From Lineolata rhizophorae (Eukaryota > Ascomycota > Dothideomycetes > Lineolatales > Lineolataceae): a stretch of DNA of 44,758 nt. A program made the translations under genes and the position numbers. Below, one piece after another: positions 41,742 through 44,758 of this stretch (the stretch's first letter is position 1; every line of letters starts with the position of its first letter). The stretch covers positions 1-44,758 of the forward strand of contig MU001677.1 in the NCBI GenBank assembly GCA_010093515.1, in the 5' to 3' direction. Under the pieces are notes generated by a model. It had not been told where the DNA came from, ran no database searches, and saw only the letters and a list, made by a program, of their open reading frames with translations.

Positions 41742-44192
41742 ATGGCGGTAGACCTGTTCGCCATTTTCCTGGTCGTGACGCAATCCGCACTTGCAGGGTC
41801 GATCGCCGGCCGGCAGGGATACGATGCGGCGGGAGTCGAGGTCCAGATCTCCATAGACGATACTTCGGGCCACAATGACACTTCGCCGTAAGTACCGAGC
41901 ATATGTTGATGCTACCAGCAATTGTTAACGATCCATAGAATGGCCTACGGCATCATGTTTGAGGACATCAATGTACGATGCACTGAAACCATGTGTGAAT
42001 GATATCTCATATTGCCATAGCATTCGGGAGACGGGGGCATATATGCGGAAATGGTCACCAATCGAGCATTTCAAGGTAAACATATTGACCCGCGGCAGAA
42101 ATTCAACCGCTAAATTTCTAGGATCGAATTGGATAACCGGCACCGTGCCTGGCCTAGACGGTGCGCTAATCGTGGAATCCGAAAACCCGTCAGTTCCATT
42201 GGGCCCGGTCCTGACGGGGTGGGGTCCGATTGGGGATGTGAGAATGACGCTCAACACTCTGCACCCACTGTCCGACGCCCTTCCTACCGTCATGCAAATC
42301 GATGTCCCAGCATACGCTACGGGGGAGGTCGGATTCCAGAATTTTGGTACTCTACCCTCTGCTCTTTCGTAGGCCCAGCTCTAATCGGAAGTTAGGATGG
42401 TGGGGTATGGATGTGAGGCCTCAAACCTACACAGCGTCATTCTACGCTCTCGCCAACGAGCCGCGCTACATGGACAACTCGACGACCTTTACGGTCTCCC
42501 TCCGGTCCAATCTCACCGGCGAAGTCTGGGCTAGTACGACGCTGGACACGCTCCGCCTGCCGACTCTTGACTACGTGCAGCTGAACGCCACGATCGAAAA
42601 CGGCGTCACCGCGCCAAACTCGAACAACACGTTTGCCATTACCATGGACGCGTCAGAAGTCGCCGGCCAGACCTTTTACTTTGACCTCATGAGCCTCTTC
42701 CCGGAGACGTTCAGGGACCGCAAGAACGGCCTGCGGAAGGACCTCGCTGAGGCCTACGTGGACATGGGCGTAAAGTTCCTCCGGTTCCCCGGCGGGAACA
42801 ACCTCGAGGGCGTGTCTGTCGATGCTCGGTGGAAGTGGTGGGAGACCATCGGGCCGCTCAAGGATCGGCCCGGCAGGCTGGGCGACTGGGGTTACTTCAA
42901 CACAGAGTGAGAACACATCCTCCGTCTTCAGTTTCTTAGCTAATGCGAATACAGCGGTCTCGGGCTGCTGGAATACCTCGAGTGGTGCGAGGACATGAGC
43001 ATCGAGCCCGTGATTGGTGTCTATGCGGGCTTCTCGCTAGACATCTACGGCCAGGTGGGGACCGACTGGCCGGAGGACCGCATGGACGAGGTGCTAGACG
43101 AAGCTCTCGGTCTGTTGGAGTATTGCATGGGCGACACGAGCACGAAGTGGGGCGCGATGCGGGCCGAGCACGGCCACCCCGAGCCGTTTGATGTCAACTT
43201 TGTTGAAGTTGGTGAGTGTCGCGATGCCGTACCGCAATACTTAGCCGCCTAACGTTCTAAGGCAACGAGGATTGGTTCAGCGCGACCTATCCGTACCGTT
43301 GGAACGCCATGTACAACGGCCTCAAGGCCGCCTATCCCGACATCACCATCATCAGCAGTGCCTTCGACGAAAACGACGACTACACCATCTCGCTGCCCGA
43401 TGGCACCATCTGGGACACGCATCACTACGAGGAGCCACAGTACTTCATCTCGCGCTTCGACTTTTACGACAACTGGCAAGCCGAGACAGGCAACGAAGGC
43501 GTCGGAGTGTTCCTCGGCGAGTTCTCCGTCTATCAGGTCGACACGCCATCCGGCGTCGTCGACTACTCCAACCCACCGAATCTCCACATCTTCCATCCCC
43601 GGATGATTTCTGCTCTAGCCGAGGCCGTCTATGCTCTCGGTGGAGAGAGGAATCCAAATACGGTACGCATGTCGGCGTACGCGCCGACACTGCAAAATTT
43701 CAACTGGTACAACTGGACCCCAGACATGATTGGCTTCACCGCCGACGTCACCGAGACAGTCCTGAGCACCAGCTACTGGTGGCAGTGGATGTTTTCGCGC
43801 TTCACCGGCTCCAAGTCTGTCCCTATCGTGCCCACTTCAGGCGATTTTGGCCCGCTGTACTGGAGCTCGCAGTGGCACGAGGCCGCCAACAAAGTTTACG
43901 TCAAGGTTTGCATCAAGGGAATCGCTTTACAGCCAAATGCTGACTGTCACAGCTCGTCAACGTCGACAATTCCACGACCGTTCCTTTCGCGGTCGACCTC
44001 GACGTGCCGTACGTGGCCGTCAATGCCACGATTCTCGCAGCCGACGATCCGAATGCGTCAAATACCCTCGAGCACCCCGACGTGGTAAAGCCGCAGTCGC
44101 TCGGTGTCATTGCCGAGAGCGATCGCAACGAGCAGGGCTTCACATGGGATGTCCCACCGATGTCCATTAGCGTACTAGAGATTAGTCTGTAA
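41742..44192 (+). CDS. Secreted alpha-L-arabinofuranosidase, GH51
   Basis: Eight exons: 41742-41887, 41939-41972, 42021-42075, 42122-42346, 42396-42906, 42955-43211, 43262-43905 and 43953-44192. The seven introns are 45-51 nt and the product has 703 residues. It removes arabinose side chains from arabinan and arabinoxylan in plant cell walls. A signal peptide (MAVDLFAIFLVVTQSALAG) directs secretion. The GH51 layout is clear: MAYGIMFEDINHSGDGGIYA, NRAFQG, FLRFPGGNNLEG, WGYFNTDGLGLLEYLEW, then acid/base E412 in VEVGNEDWFS and nucleophile E496 in FLGEFSVYQVD. The C-terminal beta-sandwich ends in PPMSISVLEISL. Several Asn-x-Ser/Thr sites (NDT, NST, NLT, NAT) suit N-glycosylation. All junctions restore conserved text, so the model is firm. 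All the introns are close to the fungal minimum. Confidence 0.96.
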
Positions 44193-44308
44193 TTGGATTA
44201 TTAGGCTCGCCGGGACTAGAAGCAATGTATATAAGAACACTAATGCGAAAGATTGAATTTTCGAGTCAAATTTAGTGATGTGGTAGCAGCGCTGAGTTTG
44301 CTTAATCA
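44193..44308. other. Spacer between arabinofuranosidase and the 19-bp array
   Basis: About 115 bases of AT-rich 3' flank. One more decayed repeat unit may start at 44290 (CTGAGTTTGC). No gene. Confidence 0.4.
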
Positions 44309-44519
44309 CTGCCTGAGCAAGAGATCACCGCTTAGGCAAGAGATTGTTTCCTGGGCAAAGTATTAGAGCCGGAGCAAGGCGCTATGATTTGAGCAAAATA
44401 CGGCAAGTTGAGAATAGTATTCTTACTTGAGCAGCGCACCACATATAATGAGCAAATTAGTACAGCTTGAGTAAGATACTATAACCTAAATAAGACGCTA
44501 TAATCTAAATAAGATACTA
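44309..44519. repeat. Array of about 11 degenerate 19-bp direct repeats
   Basis: The core word GAGCAAG, or a close variant (GGCAAG, GGGCAAA, GAGCAG, GAGTAAG, AATAAG), recurs with its final part at 44317, 44336, 44355, 44374, 44393, 44412, 44431, 44452, 44471, 44490 and 44509. Every step is 19 bp except one of 21. Consensus is roughly CTTGAGCAAGATACTA within each 19-bp unit. The last two units are the closest to each other (TAACCTAAATAAGACGCTA and TAATCTAAATAAGATACTA). The array lies next to the transposase 3' end, so it may be subterminal DNA of that element. Confidence 0.85.
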
Positions 44520-44640
44520 CAAGCCCGTATCTAATACTAGTAACTAAACTAACCGTTTCTATCAGGGTATAACCCGCCCTCAGGGTATGACCCACTCAAC
44601 ACCATCATCGTATCCCAATTCATCATAGAACCATCAATTC
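44520..44640. other. Spacer between 19-bp array and transposase stop codon
   Basis: About 120 bases containing a short duplicated word (CAGGGTATAACCCGC at about 44564 and CAGGGTATGACCCAC at about 44581) with a partial internal dyad (GGGT-ACCC). Probably untranslated DNA of the transposon. Confidence 0.45.
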
Positions 44641-44758
44641 TTACTCAATTTGAATGGTCTCCGGCTCATTTTGAAGCTGATCACTTGGAGAATCCTGCTG
44701 GCACGTCCTGGCGTTGTGTCCTAAGGTACCACATTTGCCACATCGCCTTTTCTTCTTG
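44641..44758 (-). mobile_element. C-terminal end of a Fot1/pogo-type DNA transposon transposase (cut by window edge)
   Basis: The minus strand is open from the window end to a TAA at 44641, giving 38 residues: KKKRRCGKCGTLGHNARTCQ, then an acidic Gln-rich tail ending ETIQIE. The CCHC knuckle C-x2-C-x4-H-x4-C preceded by basic residues is the usual end of fungal Fot1/pogo (Tc1-mariner superfamily) transposases. The DDE catalytic part would lie beyond the right edge. The fragment has no internal stop, so nothing here shows it is dead. The element's left terminus should lie to the left, within or beyond the 19-bp array. Confidence 0.75.

Noticed and set aside
1-44758. tRNA or rRNA genes
   Set aside because: I looked for GGTTCGA-type T-loops with paired acceptor stems; the one match near 3461 lies in amidase coding DNA, and no full cloverleaf was found.

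Overview
The window reads as a piece of a filamentous ascomycete genome, most likely Sordariomycetes. Genes sit on both strands. They are split by short GT-AG introns (about 47-127 nt) that restore conserved protein motifs exactly when removed. The products are fungal-type: Prp24 with an RRM/HAT layout, Erv25, Utp15, a mitochondrial uL22, a MARVEL membrane protein, and a GH51 arabinofuranosidase. Coding DNA is GC-rich. The two window ends and a few intergenic blocks are AT-richer and repeat-bearing. All names come from protein motifs read by eye; no database search was run.

Left part (1-12,300). A repeat-bearing edge (1-800, with palindromes and short duplications) precedes an ammonium transporter (969-2448, +) and a fungal amidase-signature enzyme (3020-5086, +). 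Then come a type-B carboxylesterase (5564-7732, -), a four-exon MARVEL protein (8725-9595, -), about 2 kb without genes, and a TMEM234-like membrane protein (11598-12253, -). The transporter, amidase and esterase together would suit nitrogen scavenging, but this is only neighbourhood inference.

Middle (12,700-33,900). Mostly conserved housekeeping genes: mitochondrial uL22 (-) divergent from the U4/U6 splicing factor Prp24/SART3 (+), an acidic F-box-like protein (-), a phytanoyl-CoA dioxygenase-like enzyme (-), Utp15 of the U3 processome (-), a HAD hydrolase (-), a BTB protein (-), Erv25 of the COPII p24 complex (-) and a class-C beta-lactamase-like hydrolase (-). Between PhyH and Utp15 lies a decayed membrane-protein gene (about 23,685-24,752, +) whose reading frame is recognisable but carries several stops.

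Right part (33,900-44,758). About 2.3 kb without genes is followed by a protein with five CCHC zinc knuckles, a polyproline run and an RGG tail (Air1/2-like, -). Next come a 2-oxoglutarate/Fe(II) dioxygenase (-), a 38-bp minisatellite, and an eight-exon secreted GH51 alpha-L-arabinofuranosidase (+). The right edge cuts into a Fot1/pogo-type DNA transposon: the zinc-knuckle end of its transposase lies on the minus strand. Beside it is a striking array of degenerate direct repeats spaced almost exactly 19 bp apart. I see no biosynthetic core enzyme, no CRISPR and no convincing tRNA or rRNA gene. The least explained signals are the 19-bp array, the palindromic 62-bp duplication at the left edge, and the decayed gene with an in-frame 60-bp duplication.
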